From Saururus chinensis (Eukaryota > Streptophyta > Magnoliopsida > Piperales > Saururaceae), in the NCBI GenBank assembly GCA_035235625.1, contig CP141141.1, positions 20,395,968 through 20,459,967 on the forward strand: a stretch of 64,000 nt of DNA, in the 5' to 3' direction. Each line of letters opens with the position of its first letter. The first letter of the stretch is position 1. A model generated the notes under the pieces. The model saw only the letters and a program-made list of their open reading frames with translations, was not told the origin of the DNA and ran no database searches. The position numbers were made by a program, and so were the translations under genes. Of this stretch, positions 1 to 11,531 are shown piece after piece.

Positions 1-336
1 CACACCGTCTTGTGCAAAGCACATATTGTGGTCTGCCGGCGCTGGGAAGTTAGGGCGGAGAGGTTCTGGAGCCTGGGACGGACCCCCCTTCTCCATGGAA
101 GCTGGCGGCTTGGACAGAAGAGGTGGTGCGTGCTCTGCCTGAAGCTGGGCAACGGCCAATCCCAAAGCATCGATCTTGGCTACTCCCATGCTCAAAGCCT
201 TGATCTCCGCCATGAGCTTTTCCATCGTGTACTCGTTGCTAGATTCAAGCGCTGATTTGGAGCTGTTCGCAGAGGCGAGAACCTCTTTCTCAGGCTGACT
301 TACCGGGTCCGTGGCAGCTTGCTTGCCTTGAGCCAT
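1..336 (-). CDS. LTR-retrotransposon gag, N-terminal part (runs off window)
   Basis: An uninterrupted reading frame begins at an ATG whose complement is at 334-336 and stays open for 112 codons to the window edge. It lies directly downstream of a primer-binding site and a short LTR, which is the position of gag. The residues read as a polar, Ala/Glu-rich start (MAQGKQAATDP), a helical stretch with heptad-like spacing (around residues 45-75), then a proline-rich segment. I do not recognise the family from this stretch and no zinc knuckle is reached. The frame is free of stops, unlike every other transposon gene in the window, so this is probably the youngest element here. The gag call rests on position. 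Confidence 0.6.
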   Translation of the reverse strand, partial: MAQGKQAATDPVSQPEKEVLASANSSKSALESSNEYTMEKLMAEIKALSMGVAKIDALGLAVAQLQAEHAPPLLSKPPASMEKGGPSQAPEPLRPNFPAPADHNMCFAQDGV

Positions 337-353
337 GGTCAGGGATCGTAAGA

Positions 354-365
354 GCTCCGATACCA
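354..365 (-). other. Primer-binding site, initiator-tRNA-Met type
   Basis: On the minus strand the sequence TGGTATCGGAGC starts one base after the LTR end. It differs by one base from the common plant retrotransposon primer site TGGTATCAGAGC, which pairs with initiator methionine tRNA. It fixes the direction of the element and the 3' end of its 5' LTR. Confidence 0.85.
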
Positions 366-366
366 A

Positions 367-578
367 TGTTGTGCCCGGTGTAGGCACAATCGGTACACAA
401 GAGTTCTTCGTAGGGAAAGGAAAAGAAGTAGGAAGAAAGGGGAGAAGATAACTGGAATTTCATTAAGCATACCAACCAAGGAGGGAGACGACCCCTTTAT
501 GGGGAGTCGTGCCCCACATTGGGGATCGTGCCACTAGTGGGCCCAGTTCACCCGTGGTCCACTAGTGCGCCCTTTACA
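367..578 (-). mobile_element. 5' LTR of the left-edge element (212 bp)
   Basis: Read on the minus strand this block starts TGTAAAGGGCGCAC and ends GGGCACAACA, followed by one base and the primer site. The 212-bp length is short for plant gypsy LTRs and fits copia or Reina-like elements. A CACTAGTGG...CCACTAGTG inverted repeat lies near its start, and an ATAAAGG TATA-like box lies at about 494-500. The 3' LTR is outside the window, so intactness cannot be judged. The flanking bases AGTCA (579-583) would be one copy of the target-site duplication. Confidence 0.75.
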
Positions 579-890
579 AGTCAATAAAAATACAAATAAC
601 AGTCATCTGCTAATCATAAGGGAAACTAGCCTAATGAACAGAAATAAAGTACTGAAATAAAGGTTAGTACTAAGCCAAGTGCACTCGTGCACAACACACG
701 TCTACCCACATAGAAAATACCTATAAATAGGTAAAATTTTAGGTAAATCAAGTTTGACACAAATTCTCTAAAAAATGAAATTAAACCTTAAGAATTTATA
801 ATTAACTAACCCATATTCCAAAGAAATCAAATCAAACCAATAAACTAACAAAATTCACACAACTAATGAAAAATTTTAAGAGATCTTACA
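579..890 (-). mobile_element. Fragment of a Tekay-family LTR
   Basis: On the minus strand this begins TGTAAGATCTCTTAAAA at 890. It aligns by eye with the start of the long LTR at 8698-11208 (TGTAAAATCTCTAATTT), including shared AT-rich phrases such as the AAATGAAATTAAACCTTA block. It stops where the left-edge element inserted. No primer site or polypurine tract is attached. Confidence 0.6.
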
Positions 891-894
891 GTTC

Positions 895-1923
895 TCATAA
901 AGATGATGGAGAGGGCTGCCTACATAACTTATATTAGTGTGAAAACTATCATCCCCTTTACATTGAAAAAAGGCTTATATTGCAAAAAAATATAGTGCAA
1001 GGTTAAGGGAACTAAGAAAAGGCCATTGAAAGCCCATTTATTAAAAGAATGAAAAATTAAAAAAAAATATTGAAAAATTGGCAAAACAATTGATCTGTTT
1101 TGTAAAGTGATTGATTGGTACTTGAATCGCTATGTGTAAAATGAAGCCGAGAGTTAGCAATCGATCGACTAATAATTAGTGAAGAAAAATACAGGGAGCG
1201 ATTGATCGTTGGAGTGGCTTGTTGCCAAAATTAAGATTTTTCAGTTTGGTTACAATTCCAAATTGGAGACCTTTTCCTTTTAGGGTTTAGGAATCTATAT
1301 AAAGGGATGGGAACATGATTGTGGAAGAAAGAAAACCTAAAAAACCCTAGAGAGCTTGTGTGGAGTCTTTTTAATGGAGTTTTGATATAATTGTCTTCTA
1401 GATTGAGAAAATCTCTACCATAAATAAAAAAGAGTGATTAGAGGTTAGATTAGATCAAGTGAATAGAAGATTCATTCTAAGGGGGAGATGAAATATCTAT
1501 GACGATCAAAAGAGCACAAAGGAGAAGAAGATCAAGCTATGACCAATTAACAACCAAGTAGTGGTTGGTTCAGAATTCAAGTGTGGTGTGAAGAATTACC
1601 CGGTTCAAAGAAAAAAGAGTATTGCCCATGTAATTGATAATTTTGTAATCTTTGGTTTACATAATACATGGTTAATTTGGACAAAGCATTCTGTAGTTTT
1701 TCCTTGATTGGGATTTCACGTAAAAATTCTTGTGTGATTTGGTGTAAAATTTGATTGCAAATTTCTCAATAGAATGCATTGGAATTAGGAATGTTAAATT
1801 GAACAAATTCTAGGTTTATTTTATTTAATGGGGTAAAATAAATCTTTTAACTTAATTACGAGTTAAAGGTACTTTATTTTCTCGATTTGTCTAAGCCACG
1901 CACGGTCCAACAAACCAACACTA
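895..1923 (+). mobile_element. SIRE/Maximus-like copia debris (hairpin block plus LTR body)
   Basis: The first part (about 900-1075) is one copy of a recurring block that starts GATGATGGAGAGGGCTGCC and closes with ATCATCCCC, so it can fold into a hairpin. The rest aligns by eye with 41.7-42.8 kb. Shared features are GATCGATCG-type motifs, a TATATAAAGG promoter box near 1297, a 'CAAGTGAATAGAAGATTCATTCTAAGGG' region, and an end ...CAAACCAACA at 1920. No coding sequence is visible. The left boundary is unclear. Confidence 0.55.
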
Positions 1924-2259
1924 TGTGTTACATTTATGTCTGTTAGTATAAATTCTCCAAGTATTTTAAAATACTCACCACCCTCAGACCTTGCAAGACC
2001 TAGCAAAGCATAATGTGTGGGTTGAAGGGAATTTTTGGGAGTTTTCGAGAAATTTTTGAAGATGGTCAACTACACCAAAGGTCTTAAGTAAGAAACCTTG
2101 TTTATTTTTCTCCTTGTGTGTTTGTTCACATTTAGTCAATTTCTTGGGAAATGAAATTTTCATGCTATGCTTATGGTAAATCCCCCGTGTCGTGGCCTGA
2201 GCGAACTCTTTATTTTTTATTAAATTTTATATGTATTTAAAAAACCCTGGGTAGTGACA
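1924..2259 (+). mobile_element. 3' part of a gypsy LTR with decayed primer site
   Basis: The stretch from TGTTACATTTATGTCT to the terminal ...GTAGTGACA is homologous along its length to 22466-22806. It is therefore the end of an LTR whose beginning was removed. A degenerate primer-site-like sequence, TGGAATCAAAGT, begins at 2262, consistent with a plus-strand 5' LTR. Confidence 0.65.
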
Positions 2260-4170
2260 ATTGGAATCAAAGTACAAGGAAATTATGTTAACAAATACCT
2301 AAGGTGAGAAATAATAATGTGACTAGACCAATTTCCATCTAAGTTCGGGGGGTGTAGCACTTGAGATAATAAATGTAGTTCTGCTAGGTAGCATGTCTTG
2401 AAAGGTTGTGTAACTGTCGAGGAGAACCCATCAAATATCGTGCTATGGGACATGTGGTATTAGTGGATAGTTCTAAGGTTTGTTGTGCATGTGCAGCATA
2501 AAGTTATTTTTGGGTCATCAGAAAATACTCATGGCATGGGACGTAAGTACTAGTGGCCACTCAGAAGTGTTGTTACACGTATATTTTTTTATGATATTTT
2601 TTAATCTAAATGATTTTATTGATTTGCTTATGAAAACGTGTGAGTGGGGTGTTTAAAACACGTCTTGGTTTAAGAAAGGAAGAAGAACTTGTGTTTGTGA
2701 TGAAACGGTTGATTCAAGGTTGTTACAATTGATTAGTACACTTCTAACCTTGGAAGAGATATACACAGTCTTATGACTCGACTCCTATTGAAACATTAGT
2801 TCATGTATTAGTGGCCCCATAGGACACAATGGAAAACTTCTTTCTCTTGGAAAACTTCTAGGAGAACCCGTCGCATCTTGAGGTGGCAGAGAAGACACTG
2901 AAGTAGGCAGAGCAGAAGCCAAGACGTACCTGATAGAAAAAAAGGAAATTTTTCTATGCTTCAATTACTATAGCACGAGCTAGAGGAGGAAGACATTACT
3001 TTAGCAGTCACTATTTAAACTGTTGTTCACGATAATTCGTGAACCAAATGAAATTAAGATTTTATACTAAATTTTTGGAATTAATTCTAAAATATTCCAA
3101 TTTTGTTTCCAAAAAATTTCACACCCAAAAAAACTCATTATGATTTGGATATCATCAACTAAGCATTTGAGATGAAGCTATCTCAAAGACTGCTTTGCGA
3201 ACAATATAGTTCTGCAAACTTGGAGAACTAATTAGTTATATATTAAGGATTATAAATTTTCTATTCAGTACTACTCAGGGAAAACAAATGTAGTAGTTGA
3301 TGCTTTGATTCACAAAGTTGAGGAAGAGTTGTTCAAATGCTCGTGAAGCAGCGAAAAGTTTTGGAAGAGACAATAAGTTTTCAACCAGAATTGCAGCTTG
3401 GAAACTGGAAAACTTGCATTGCCAATTTAGAGGTGAAATCTACGTTGGTTGAGCGCATTTTGGAGGTACAGAGAGGAGATTAAGAAGTGGATGCATTACT
3501 TGGAACACTTTACATTAACAAAGGCTCATATGGAGGTGTTCGATTCTGAGAAAGGTTGGTGGTTCTAGTAATACTCTAGTTAAGGAAAGATCTATTACAT
3601 GAAGCACATAGATATTAGTATAACGTACATCATGGAGAAACGAACATGTACCATGACCTGAAAAGAAATTTTTGGTGGGATGGAATGAAAAAGAACATAG
3701 GAGAGTATGTTTCAAAATATTTTACTTGTCAACAGGTTAAAGCCAAATATCAAAAACATTTAGATACTCTTCAACTGATTGAAACTCCTTATTAGAAGTG
3801 GGAGCGCATTACTATGAATTTTGTTTCAGGTTTGCTGAGACAACGTAGGGTCTTGAATCCATTTGGATAATAGATCGACTCACCAAGAGTGCATATTTTC
3901 TACCTTTAAGAAAGATGTATTCTTTAAATTCTTTGGCAAGGATAAATGTAAAGGAAATCATGAATTGACATGGGTGCCATTGTTGATCATCTCAGATTGA
4001 GATAGTTGGCTTTGGCTTACTTCTCAGTTTTGGTAAGGACTTCAAGAAGAATTAGGTACCAACCTCAGGTTCAGTATGGCCTTCCACCCACCAATGGATG
4101 GTCACTCAGAGAGGACTATTAGACAAAAGAAGATATGTTGCGTGTTTGTGCTGTGGATTGGAGAGGTGCT
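2260..4170 (+). pseudogene. Ty3/gypsy internal region, decayed RNase H-integrase
   Basis: 2260-3250 shows no recognisable coding sequence. From about 3262 the plus strand keeps scattered gypsy pol phrases in shifting frames: YYSGKTNVVVDAL (end of RNase H), an integrase zinc-binding part with FWWDGMKKNI and CQQVKAKYQKH (about 3660-3770), then DRLTKSAYFLPL (about 3872-3910) from the integrase core. Stops and frameshifts are frequent, so the gene is dead. This strand is opposite to the Tekay-like pol that follows, so it is a separate element. Confidence 0.75.
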
Positions 4171-4174
4171 ACAC

Positions 4175-4590
4175 CTAAGCCATTAATTCATTAAATTGAA
4201 CCAAAGCTTAATGTTATATTACTTGCAAGTGAACAATTGGACGTTGTCTTGCAAGGTCAAATCCACAAGGAATTTCTTTCTGTGACAATGACAAAGATTA
4301 CAAACAAGAGTAACAAAAAATTAAGAGAAAGAGAGTAAAAGAGTATTGACGCAATCAAGAGTTAAGAAATCAATAAGATAAAACACTAAGGCATTGAGGG
4401 TCATTGTAGCATATAATAATGTTCTTCATGTGTCATGTTATCTTTGTTAGAATCGATGAAGATTTTATCTATCCCAAAGATATAAACATTAAAAGCAAAA
4501 AAAATATAGATAATACTTTTGATAAGTGAAGGATTAAAGTAATTGTTTCTTCAGATTTACATGTATCAAAAGCACAATAAATCAAAGGTA
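4175..4590 (+). mobile_element. Athila-family LTR fragment
   Basis: Homologous to the 5' part of the solo LTR at 39798-41361 and to 14581-14866. Shared phrases include ATTCATTAAATTGAACCAAAGC, CTTGCAAGGTCAA, ACTAAGGCATTGAGGG and TGTTCTTCATGTGTCATGTTATC. The far end is lost at the junction with the minus-strand gypsy pol. Just beyond, a phrase beginning TTTCAATCATCTTCTTTGCC occurs twice about 87 bp apart (near 4591 and 4678). Confidence 0.7.
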
Positions 4591-4594
4591 TTTC

Positions 4595-5784
4595 AATCAT
4601 CTTCTTTGCCTCATGTTCAAATCTCTTTAGATGTTTCGGGATGATAGAAAATAGTGAAGTCGTAATCCTTAAGGAATTTCAATCATCTTCTTTGCCTCAT
4701 GTTCAAATATCTTTGAGTGAAGAGATACTTCAAACTCTTATGATCCGTGAACACTTCAAATTTCTCACCATAGAGCTAGTGCCACCAAATCTTTAATGCA
4801 AAGACCACAACCGCTAACTCCAAGTCATGTGTAGGGTAGTTTTTCTTATGCACTCTAAGCTGGCAAGAAGCATAAACTACCACTTTCCCATGTTGCATCA
4901 ACACACAACCCAAGCCTCTTAGCGAAGCATCACTATAGATCACGAATCCTCCACTTTGAGAAGGCAAAGCTAAGACCAGCGCTGAAGTTAGCCTCTTCTT
5001 CAACTCTTGAAAACTTTCCTCACATGCCTGTCTCTATTTAAACTTCTCATTCTTCCTTATCAACTTGGTCATAGGAGTAGCAATACAAGAAAAGCCCTCG
5101 ATGAATCTATAATAGTATTCTGCAAGACCTAGGAAACTCGGACTTTGGAAGCATTCTTAAGTTGCTCCCATTTCAAGACTAACTCCACCTTGGATCGACC
5201 CACTGTTGCACCATCTTTGGAAATGACATGGCCAAGAAATTGCACTTCTTCAAACCAAAATTCATTCTTGTCAAACGTTGCATAGAGTTTGTGATCTCTC
5301 AAGGTTTGCAAGACAATCTTCAAGTGCCTCTCATGCTCTTCTTACTAGCTGAATAGATCAATATGTCATCCACAAAAATAATGACAAACTGTTTTAAATA
5401 AGGCCTAAAATCCATGTTCATCAAATCCATAAAAGATGCTGGTGCATTGGTGAGACCAAAGGGCATAACCAAGAGCTCATAATTCCCACAATGTGTCAGG
5501 AAAACTATCTTAGACACAACATCGGGTTGAATACAGAGTTGATGGTAGTCTGACCTCAAGTCAATATTGGAGAACACTTGAGCCTGCTGCAATTGATCAA
5601 GCAAATCATCAATACGTGACAAAGGATACTTGTTCTAGATTGTTACCTGATTCAACATTTGATAATCAATATAAAGCTTAAGGGAACCATCCTTCTTTTC
5701 GACGAACAGAACCGGAGTGCCCCAAGGAGATAGGAATTGTGCCCAAAAGAAGATCAATATTGAACTCAATCTCCCTCTCATGAG
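4595..5784 (-). pseudogene. Tekay/Del-like gypsy reverse transcriptase and RNase H (broken)
   Basis: Read on the minus strand from 5784, the sequence gives the start of RT ([13 protein letters not shown]), then a clear RT core in the 5622-5320 frame. That core contains [29 protein letters not shown] and the catalytic FVDDILIYS. The next frame (5323-5129) carries LRDHKLYATFDKNEFWF and FLGHVISKDGA. RNase H follows in another frame (5003-4776) with [23 protein letters not shown]. Several frameshifts and stops separate the parts. The order and wording match Tekay/Del chromoviruses. The 5' end continues across the solo LTR at 5790-6948 into the protease region. Confidence 0.85.
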
Positions 5785-5789
5785 GCAAT

Positions 5790-6948
5790 TGATAAGTATA
5801 ATTTACACGTTATTTTACCCTTAATTATTCTATTTTCTAGTCTCATTTAAATGTTAATATAGGTTAAATTATTAGATATTAAATTTAATTAGGTTAGAAA
5901 AAGCTTCCATGGTGTTTTGAATTAAATTGGCTTATTTTGCAGATTCTTCATTGGAGTTCGAACGGCCTCACTAACCGATCGATCGGTTACACGTAAATTT
6001 GAAGAAAATTCAGTTCAAGCGTTCGAACGGGAATTCAGGGCGATCGATCGGCATAACGCGCAGTTTCCTTATTTAAGTCAATTTTGAGTCTTTTTCATAT
6101 TGGACTCTTTCTTACGGATCTTATGCCTATATAAAGACATATTTGGCACGAAATTAGGGGTTAACAAGTAGATTTTCTGAAGAGAAGATGGAAGAAAACC
6201 CAAAGCTTTCAATGGAGATTCAAGTGCTTTCTTCTATCATGGAAGGCTAGGCTTTTCTTTTACTTAGGAGTTGATGAAGCTATAGATAAGTTTCAGTTTC
6301 TTTTCTTTTTAATTTAGATCTTAGTTGTGAATTATGACAATTGTATGATAAGGATTTTCTTTTTAATGGAAGAGTTTTTCATGTTTATTCAAATCTATGT
6401 TGATTTATTGTCTTGTAGATGATAGATTGATGTAGTTTTGATATTTGCATCAATTCTAATTTCAGTGATTTAGATGAGATGGTCATACAATAGTTTTAAT
6501 GTTCAGATAATTAAGGACTTGGATGAGTTATACTAAGATTAGACGGGTCATGCCTATAGCTATTTAGTGTAGATGATTCGTGCTATTGTCGAAGATAGTT
6601 CATGCCATGGAAATTAATTAATGATTCTTTCTGAAGTAATTCTAGCTTGTAGCTAAGAATACTTGTTCATATTCACACTAGATTTAGATTAAAAGTTAAG
6701 GAATTGTTATGGTTCTATAGTGGATTCGATTTCCTAAGTAAAATCTATCATATTAATCTCTTGTTTTTAAACTAGTTGTTTTCTTTTCCTTTACTTAATT
6801 TAAGTTTAAGTTGTTTTAGTTTTCAATCAGCAAATTCCTATTTAGATTTAGTAATAATTCATCCGCCCCTGAGGTTCGACAACCCTTAAATACTTATCCT
6901 AGTACAATTACCTTGTACACTTGCAAAGGGTTTAATTATAAACGATCA
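5790..6948 (+). mobile_element. Solo LTR, 1159 bp, target-site duplication GCAAT
   Basis: The block starts TGATAAGTATAATT, ends TATAAACGATCA, and is flanked on both sides by GCAAT (5785-5789 and 6949-6953). The interrupted gypsy pol reads ...SDLSGL on one side and PHEREIEF on the other, exactly where a continuous pol is expected. A TATATAAAGACAT promoter box near 6128 and two CGATCGATCG motifs (about 5979 and 6039) indicate plus orientation. A truncated relative lies at 35272-36677. The ending resembles Athila/Tat LTRs (GTACACTTGCAAA), but the family is not certain. Confidence 0.9.
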
Positions 6949-6953
6949 GCAAT

Positions 6954-7560
6954 CCTGACAAGTCACTTGGAAAGACTTCTACATACTCTGACACCACACA
7001 AACGAATTCAATAGGAGGTAGAAATGCACCCTTCATCGAGATGCTTACAAGAAAAGTCGCACACCCACTATTGATCCATCTCCTTGTATTAGAAGAAGGC
7101 ACCAAGAACTTTCCACTAGCCCATCTCACACCCTGAAAAATAAAAAGGCTCGACATCTGACAAAGAAAACACAACCTTCTTCCCACGACAATCAACATGT
7201 CCATGATAAACTGACATCACGCCCATGCCCAAAATCATATCAAAATTAATTATAGGCAAAACAATCAAATCAACATGCAATTCATGCTCTTCAATCCACA
7301 TGGAAACCTTATCAAGATACAGCTCCACCAAAAGAGAAGATAAAGAGGTAGACACATGCAAAAGAATTGACAACATCTTATGTTCAACACTAAGTTCACG
7401 AGCAAAAAGAGGTGAAATGAGTGAATGCAAAGATCCAGTATCAAACAACACTCTAGCATATTGGGAGGCAATTTCAAGCATACCTTTCACCACTTCAGAA
7501 GCATTGGTCGCCTCATGAGCTGAGGTAGAAAAGATCTTTCTTTGGTTGACCAGCTTCTTT
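6954..7560 (-). pseudogene. Tekay-like gypsy protease and protease-RT linker
   Basis: The 7493-7116 frame encodes an aspartic protease. ARVLFDTGSLHSLIS contains the catalytic DTG, and a later MILGMGVMSVYH corresponds to the conserved ILG motif, followed by VDCRGKKVVFS. A second frame (7204-6954) carries the linker with VVSEYVEVFPSDLSGL, which leads into RT beyond the solo LTR. The two frames imply at least one frameshift. Confidence 0.8.
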
Positions 7561-8476
7561 TGTTATCCATCTTGCTGCCCTCCTTGTGGTCTTCCTTGAG
7601 GTGTCCCTTACTGCCCAACTTGCTGCCTTGGGCCTTGGTTTGCTAGAACTGGCTGACGCCTAGGGGTATCACTCTAAGTGTTCTGGGGACACTCATTCTT
7701 ATAATTCCCCTTCTACCCACACAAGTAGCAAAGGATGTTAGAAAGATGGTTGTGGTGATCAGGCTGCCCATGGTTGTTGTTGTTCCTCTTGACTAACTCT
7801 CTTAGGATACCCCATCCTCTTGTGGTACTACTCCGAATTATTCTCCACCACAATGGCGGTCTCAAGAACTTCCGTCAAGATCTTGTGCCTGAAAGGTACA
7901 ACTCAGCCTTTTAGGAAAGGCATCAACCTATCCTTGAACTTCCTCGCATACTCATCATAGAAGAAACGAGGAACAAAACGCTTAAGCTCGATGAACTTAG
8001 TCTTGTAGGCAAGCACAGTCATAGAGCTCTGCTGGAGACTAAGGAACTTCTTCTTCTTCTCCTCCCGCACATGAAGTGGAAAGTACTTGTTATTGAAGAC
8101 CGACAAGAACTCCTCCCATAGGATATCCACACAGCTTGGAATCTCTCAGCTCCATGTAAAGCCACCACCTTTGCGCCTCTCCATCGAAGGTGAAGACGGC
8201 TAGAAGGGTCTTCTCCTCCTCTGAGCACCATCTTATGCTAAGTATCTTCTTCATGTGAAGCTTCCAATTATCGGCCTCCAAAGCTTCCATATTACCCTGG
8301 AAACTAGGAGGATTGAGCTTCTTGAAGCCCTCCAAGGATAGATGCTCCTACCCGCTACCACTTGCATGCTTAGCCTGCATGACTTGTGTCAACCGCTCAA
8401 TGGCGGTCAACACATCAACCCTTGGGTCTCTAGCAGCTCGATTATTATTATGACCTATGTGATTTGGTCCATCCAT
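7561..8476 (-). pseudogene. Tekay-like gypsy gag (broken)
   Basis: Starting at the ATG at 8476 the frame reads MDGPNHIGHNNNRAARDPR and VLTAIERLTQVMQ, meets a TAG, then continues with EGFKKLNPPSFQGN, WKLHMKKIL and AVFTFDGEAQRWW. A neighbouring frame (8130-7903) carries WEEFLSVFNNKYFP and AYKTKFIELKRFVPR. This is the retrotransposon gag (capsid) domain, lying about 200 bp downstream of the primer site as expected. A remnant zinc knuckle near 7690-7740 reads CYLC...NECPQN, with a stop and with the histidine position changed. At least one stop and one frameshift make it inactive. Confidence 0.8.
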
Positions 8477-8675
8477 TTACACAACAACTAGATACTAAAT
8501 CACAAGGCCTAATAACACAAACAATTACCAAGATCAAGCAACACATCAAGCAAGCAATCAAGACAACAAATAATTGAATTCAACGTCGCTAGCATTATCT
8601 AAATCTTTTATTACCTCACACCCCATTATCATTAGGAATTATCTCATAACCTTATTTGCTTTCTAACAAAGTCAT

Positions 8676-8687
8676 GCTCTTATACCA
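8676..8687 (-). other. Primer-binding site of the Tekay-like element
   Basis: The minus strand reads TGGTATAAGAGC, one mismatch from the iMet-type site, 10 bases after the LTR end ...GGGGTGTGACA. It sets the orientation of the element and shows that 8698-11208 is a 5' LTR, not a solo copy. Confidence 0.8.
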
Positions 8688-8697
8688 AAAATATACT

Positions 8698-11208
8698 TGT
8701 CACACCCCAACCCATGTCATCCCTAACTCGAACCCGGTCAAAGGAGGAGACGGTACGTGGCATGACGTGTGAAGTGGAAATGCAGAAGACTTTACCCATT
8801 CTTGGGTGAAACACTTATCAAAGTGAGTGCACATGCCCTTTGAGCAAAAGCAAATAGAGAAATATAAAGGATTATTAATGAGCAATCTTATTCCAGACAT
8901 ACCCAAATCATCTAGTTAACACATGAAAACAAGCCTTAAGAGCTAAACAAATCTAAACCAGCAATGGCTAAACATAGTGTGAAGTAAGGTCAAATATATG
9001 TTCAACATGTCATAAACCAAATCTAACATAACCCAACAACTCTAGCCCCTCTCTTGGTGCGCATCCAACCTTGTGCTCAACGTAGAGCCCATGTGAAACA
9101 CCTGCATAGCACAACATATAGCCCCAAAACATAACCACAAACAAAGATGGGTGAGCTTAGCTTAGCAAGGTTATGGAATGTAAACTCATGAAAACACCGT
9201 ATGCATTCTCAATATAACATGTATCACATATCCATTCATCACACCCATACATCATGAGATAAATCACATATATTTATGCCACATGCACATCATAATGTAA
9301 ACCACATTCCATAAACACATGTTCATGCCACCTGTGTATCATAATGTAAAACTCATTCCATAAACACATATATTCATGCCACATGCGCATCATATGTTCA
9401 TCTATAGTTCATAACACATATATGCATCATGTGTAACCATATGAATCTCATTACAGCATTCACATCCTGCATTAATCAAATATCAATATCCACATCCGGC
9501 ATAATCACATCTCAATATACACATTCACCCTGCATAATCAAGTGTATCAAAAACATATCATCCTACATGTTCAAGCATAACCATTCCATAAACACCATGT
9601 ATAACATAAGCATCATTGTCCCTACAGAACCTGTATCAATTAGCATTATATTCCATACACGTGCAACAACCATTAGGTGAATGTCTCACAATTGAGAAAA
9701 AACAATCAAACACGCTCGCCCTAAACAATCCCTCATTGGGAAGGTTCGAATTCCTAAAAAAAAGGATAACTAAAGCAGTTTTGGTAAGTTCCCTAACTAG
9801 GAAGGTAGCTACTACTCGCCTAGGACAATCCTTGCGGGGAAGGTCTAAATTCCTAAAAATGAAAACTAGATCATCCTGGTAAGCCAGTGCACACGGAAAT
9901 ACCATCCTACATTCTCAGCGTCTAGATAACACATCATTTTAATTCATATAGGAAATCTCTTCTTCTCAACCCGAGGAGGCAACCAGTCCTCAAAGGGACG
10001 TAAAACAAAAACCCATCATTTCGGATGTAAAACCGATTTGATACGCCTCCAAGTGACTAATCCAGCAACCAATGGCATCCGATTTCATCCGATTGCATCC
10101 AATCAATTAATCACGTCTACGCAAAATTGAATCAGCTAGAACAATTAACTTTTCTAGTTCGTCTTCAACATTCCGAAATTCAAACCGAAAATAACCCAAA
10201 AATCTATATAAATTAAAAAATCACTATAGATCATCATATAATCAAAATATAAACCTAGAACATGGTGCATCTAATCATTTTCATTCTTAATCACAAGAAA
10301 ATAACGATAAATCACTTGCTTTTAACAAATCATAATTAAACCTCAAAATGAAGCAAGAACTTAAATACACATATAATCATGCATTGCAATGAAGAAAACC
10401 ACACAAGGTAAATTCCCTTACCTTTAACAAGTCTTTGAGTCAACGAAAGAGCTTCAATCATCATGAAATCCTACCCAAAAATTAGGGTTTTTAATTAAAC
10501 CTACTTAAAATTAGATACATAATAGACTCAAATCAACTTGAAAGAAGGTAGATCAAGGTCACCTTAGATTAAAAATGAAAATCACCTAATTAGGGTTCTA
10601 AATCAAAATTAAAAAATAAGATTTTGATAGAAGAAAATCAAGAATCAAGTTATGGGAAATAACGATAGAAGTGATTAAGACCAAAATTGAAATATTAGGG
10701 ATGATTAAGGGAAAAAAACACACTTTAATCCAAGTTTCTCCTTTAGGATATGGGGTAGAGCACTTCCTCCCTACTAACATAACTCTTCCCCATTTAGCTA
10801 ATAGGCGAGGGTTTTCCTTATATAGTAAGGGTTTTGGGCTGTAAATAAGAACTGTTGGGCTGGAAAATAGGTCAAAAAACGAACCTAATCACACCTAAAC
10901 CTACTTAAATAAAATAATAGAAGATTAGAGGATCAGATGGGTCGCACTTTCACCTGTACGGACATGGGTCCCACGACACGGTCCACGCCCATAATTAAAA
11001 AAAATTAAGAGAAAATGTCATTAAATCGGTAAAAATTGGGTAAAGAAAGTTTAACACTAAAACACATAAAAATGAAATTAAACCTTATTTAAGTCATAAT
11101 TAACTAACTCATAACCTCAAAATCAAATCAAACCGGCAAACAAGCAAAACCACACAAATTCACATAATTAAAAAGGAATTAAAATAAAATAAAATTAGAG
11201 ATTTTACA
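8698..11208 (-). mobile_element. 5' LTR of the Tekay-like element (2511 bp)
   Basis: On the minus strand the LTR starts TGTAAAATCTCTAATTTT at 11208 and ends TTGGGGTGTGACA at 8698. The length and ends fit Tekay/Del LTRs. Its end is shared with the solo LTR at 45848-48967 (...GGGGCATGACA) and the partial LTR at 62931-64000. The 9180-9680 zone is a CA/ATG-rich imperfect repeat zone (many 'CACATATTCATGCCACATG'-like phrases), and 9690-9890 has repeated 'ACAATCC.....GGGAAGGT.AATTCC' phrases. The right border falls inside an Athila RT reading frame, followed by GCAGG. The matching GCAGG should lie beyond the element's other end, outside this window. Confidence 0.85.
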
Positions 11209-11531
11209 GCAGGAGCATTACACAATCCAAATGACATCCTTCGATAAGCAAAGGTACAAAATGGACATGTAAAAGTTATTTTTTCTTGATCCTCGAGTGC
11301 GATCTCAATTTCGTTATACCTAGAATAACCATCAAAGAAACAATAAAAAATGATGACCAAAACCCTTTTTAAGATTTGGTCCATGAATGGTAAGGGGAAA
11401 CGGTCTTTCCTAGTGACATAGGTGAGTTTTCTATAGTCAATGCACATGCACCAATCTGTGGTGACTCTAGTTGGGTACAACTCACCTTTTTCATTTTTTA
11501 CTACAGTAACACCGGATTTCTTAGGCATCAC
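11209..11531 (-). pseudogene. Athila-type reverse transcriptase, truncated by LTR insertion
   Basis: The minus frame reads PKKSGVTVVKNEKGEL, DWCMCIDYRKL, DRFPLPFMDQIL, YCFFDGYSRYNEIEIA, QEKITFTCPF and YRRMSFGLCNAPA, then stops abruptly at 11209 where the Tekay-like 5' LTR begins. These phrases are typical of Athila RT (the VPKKGG...CIDYR...FMDQ...FGLCNAPA series). The catalytic YxDD part is missing because the insertion cuts just before it. Confidence 0.9.

Noticed and set aside
1130-1925. Candidate solo LTR 1135-1920 flanked by CTATG
   Set aside because: The 5-bp match exists, but the left junction does not restore the LTR seen at 22466, and the start differs from related SIRE-like LTR starts; likely chance.
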